Positions 62,338 to 64,000 of a DNA stretch of 64,000 nt are shown here, piece after piece. Made by a program: the position numbers and the translations under genes. This stretch comes from Parerythrobacter jejuensis (GTDB lineage Bacteria > Pseudomonadota > Alphaproteobacteria > Sphingomonadales > Sphingomonadaceae), in the NCBI RefSeq assembly GCF_039536765.1, contig NZ_BAAAZF010000001.1:1240001-1304000 (forward strand), written 5' to 3'. Each line of letters opens with the position of its first letter. The first letter of the stretch is position 1. A model generated the notes under the pieces. The model was not told where the DNA came from and made no database searches. It worked only from the letters and a program-made list of their open reading frames with translations.

Positions 62338-62915
62338 AACGCCTCGCTGTTTATTGCGGCTCAGCCACTCCGGAAGATCCGCGCTATATCGAACTTGCCC
62401 GCACTGTCGGTGCTGACCTTGCCGAACGTGGTATCGGCGTCGTTTATGGTGGCGGGCGGCTTGGTCTGATGGGGGCGGTCGCCAATGGCGCGCGCGACGC
62501 AGGCGGTGAAGTCATCGGGGTCATCCCCGAGGCGCTGGTCAATTCCGAAGTTGCCAATCACGATTGTGACGAGCTGATCACGGTTTCCGGCATGCATGAG
62601 CGCAAGCAGCGCTTCACTGATCTGTCTGACGGGTTTGTCTCGCTGCCTGGCGGTGTGGGCACCATGGATGAATTGTGGGAAGCGATGAGCTGGGCCCAGC
62701 TGGGATACCATTCCGATCCGGTCGGCTTGCTCAACGCATTCGGCTTCTATGACGATTTGATCGCGTTCAATCGCAAGATGGCGGATGTCGGCTTTGTGCG
62801 CGAGGCGCACCAGAACATCCTTATCGCTGCCGACACACTGCCCGACCTGCTCGGCAAGATGGCTGCCTATGAACCGCACACGCCGATCTTCCGGATGAAA
62901 GCCGACGATTTGTGA
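62334..62915 (+). CDS. LOG family protein (cytokinin riboside 5'-monophosphate phosphoribohydrolase-like)
   Basis: 193 aa. VYCGSATPEDPRYIELARTVGADLAERGIGVVYGGGRLGLMGAVANGARDAGGEVIGVIPEAL and the catalytic PGGVGTMDELWEAMSW (PGGxGTxxE) are the LOG/TIGR00730 signatures. Such enzymes release free base from nucleoside monophosphates. Start at ATG 62334 overlaps the previous stop; its stop overlaps the GTG of crtB (GTGA). A LOG gene between crtI and crtB is not explained by carotenoid chemistry and probably reflects conserved gene order. Confidence 0.93.
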   Translation: MKRLAVYCGSATPEDPRYIELARTVGADLAERGIGVVYGGGRLGLMGAVANGARDAGGEVIGVIPEALVNSEVANHDCDELITVSGMHERKQRFTDLSDGFVSLPGGVGTMDELWEAMSWAQLGYHSDPVGLLNAFGFYDDLIAFNRKMADVGFVREAHQNILIAADTLPDLLGKMAAYEPHTPIFRMKADDL

Positions 62916-63925
62916 GCAGCGAGCGCCCCCTCGCCCCCGACTATGTGCGCAGCACGCCAGTGCAGGCAGGGGGTGGGCGCCACCGGGCAGCCCTGGTCGA
63001 GAAGGCCCGCCTTTCGATCAAACGCGGCTCGAAAAGTTTCTCCGCCGCCAGCCGCTTGTTTGACAAGACCACGCGCGAGCGGGTGTGGCTGCTTTATGCC
63101 TGGTGCCGCCGTTGCGACGATATCGCAGATGCACAAGAGCATGGCGGGCAATTGGGCGACCAATCGAACGCACAGGATCGCATTGAAGCGATCCGTGTTC
63201 TCACCCGCCGCGCGCTGGAGGGGCAACCGACCGCGGACGTGGCATTCGACGCCTTTGGCCTCGTCGCCAAGGAATGCGGGATCACGCAGAAAATGGCGGA
63301 TGATGTCATCGCCGGGTTCGAACTGGATGCCGACGACTGGCGGCCGCGCAGTGAGGGCGACTTGCTGCGCTATTGTTTTCACGTGGCCGGCGCAGTTGGC
63401 GTGATGATGGCCGTGGTAATGGGCATTGCGCCGGATGACGAGGATACATTGGACCGTGCCTGCGATCTCGGCCTAGCCTTCCAGCTTGCCAATATCGCCC
63501 GCGACCTGACCGAGGATGATGCTGCCGGGCGCTGCTACCTGCCGGTCGAATGGCTGGTGGAAGAGGATATCGAGCCGGGCCAGCACACCAAGCCGCATCA
63601 CCGGCAGGAGCTGGCGGATATGGCGGAGCGGCTGGTGGCCCTGATGGAAAGCCACGAGGCGGCATCGCGCATCGGGGCTGCGCGGCTGCCCTTCCGAAGC
63701 CGCTGGGCGGTGCTCTCTGCCGCGCGCATTTACGGCGAGATCGGGCGCGAAGTGCGCCGGCGCGGAACCGAGGCCTGGGATACCCGTGTGATAACGACCA
63801 AGCTCGACAAGATCCGCCATGCAGCGGCGGCGTTCTTCGAAGCGGTATGGAACCGCCCACCGCAGCCTGCCGAAATGCCGCACTGGACACGCTCGCAACT
63901 TGCGGAGCGTGCCGCCAGCGACTAG
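62912..63925 (+). CDS. crtB: phytoene synthase
   Basis: 337 aa with GTG start overlapping the LOG stop. The two Asp-rich motifs of squalene/phytoene synthases are CDDIAD (near residue 66) and RDLTEDDAAGRCYLP (near residue 194), which bind the diphosphates through magnesium; SKSFSAASRLFDKTTRERVWLLYAWCRRCDD is the conserved N-terminal block. It joins two geranylgeranyl diphosphates to phytoene, the first carotenoid step. Last recognised gene of the crt operon. Confidence 0.96.
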   Translation: MSSERPLAPDYVRSTPVQAGGGRHRAALVEKARLSIKRGSKSFSAASRLFDKTTRERVWLLYAWCRRCDDIADAQEHGGQLGDQSNAQDRIEAIRVLTRRALEGQPTADVAFDAFGLVAKECGITQKMADDVIAGFELDADDWRPRSEGDLLRYCFHVAGAVGVMMAVVMGIAPDDEDTLDRACDLGLAFQLANIARDLTEDDAAGRCYLPVEWLVEEDIEPGQHTKPHHRQELADMAERLVALMESHEAASRIGAARLPFRSRWAVLSAARIYGEIGREVRRRGTEAWDTRVITTKLDKIRHAAAAFFEAVWNRPPQPAEMPHWTRSQLAERAASD

Positions 63926-63934
63926 CCAGCGGAC

Positions 63935-64000
63935 ATGAGAGGATTTGACTTGTTGGCCGGGCTGTCACTCGCGCTCGCTGCGCCCGCTTCGGCTGGTGAA
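63935..64000 (+). CDS. start of an exported protein, cut by the window edge
   Basis: An ATG ten bases after the crtB stop reads MRGFDLLAGLSLALAAPASAGE, a typical signal peptide with an ASA-like cleavage site, and runs off the window. Same direction and close spacing suggest it belongs to the crt transcript. Nothing can be said of its function. Confidence 0.6.
   Translation, partial: MRGFDLLAGLSLALAAPASAGE

Overview
The window looks like a chromosomal segment of an alphaproteobacterium of the order Sphingomonadales, most likely an Erythrobacter/Altererythrobacter-type marine or freshwater heterotroph. The grounds are GC-rich coding bias, a crtY-crtI-crtB carotenoid cluster, a LOV-domain HWE histidine kinase of the type studied in Erythrobacter litoralis, several small proteins typical of the group (GFA, DUF2945/HVA1, DUF3008, SWIB, DUF427), and promoters of the EcfG general-stress type. 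No rRNA, tRNA, CRISPR array, insertion sequence or complete prophage was recognised.

Layout. 1-6.7 kb: an acyl-CoA dehydrogenase fragment divergent from an oxidative lipid/alcohol catabolic run (SDR, MFS transporter, acyl-CoA dehydrogenase, Zn alcohol dehydrogenase, APH-type kinase). 6.7-15.2 kb: secreted S8 protease, dapD, a three-gene small stress-protein group behind an EcfG-like promoter, M19 dipeptidase, DoxX, SWIB, PEBP and S41 genes. 15.2-18 kb: blue-light LOV histidine kinase with a stand-alone receiver, a DUF962 protein and a fasciclin lipoprotein with a perfect EcfG-type promoter. 18-23.7 kb: three GFA-family genes mixed with a lipoprotein, esterase, cold-shock protein, lipocalin and small DUF proteins. 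24-26.7 kb: cell-wall hydrolase, hotdog and NTF2-like proteins, an unknown 116-aa protein and an HTH protein next to a 20-24 bp periodic repeat array. 26.7-28.7 kb: gene-poor, AT-richer island holding a REP-like element, a 56-aa gene too short for routine calling, a MarR-like regulator, a 38-aa membrane peptide, an orphan DUF2442 gene and a small gene broken at a C6 tract. 28.7-31.2 kb: TPP riboswitch, small membrane protein, thiC. 31.3-50 kb: a monooxygenase-rich accessory region with three Baeyer-Villiger/FMO-type enzymes, a P450, a nitronate-monooxygenase-like protein, and a PadR / styrene-oxide-isomerase-like / PF10118 operon with a clear operator. 50-58.2 kb: peptidase and amidohydrolase genes of periplasmic type (DUF885, S41, amidohydrolase, S9) plus a PqqB-like MBL protein and a PNPOx-like protein. 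58.2-64 kb: a MipA/OmpV porin behind a perfect EcfG-type promoter, then crtY-crtI-hyp-LOG-crtB with overlapping stops and starts after crtI.

How it fits together. The light sensor and the predicted EcfG promoters suggest a stress/light response circuit acting on envelope and small stress proteins, beside carotenoid production. The thiC operon places an uncharacterised 4-TM protein under TPP control, and a paralogue of it is translationally coupled to a monooxygenase at 48 kb. The catabolic regions combine oxygenases, acyl-CoA enzymes and thioesterases, fitting use of cyclic or branched lipophilic substrates, but the substrates cannot be read from the sequence.
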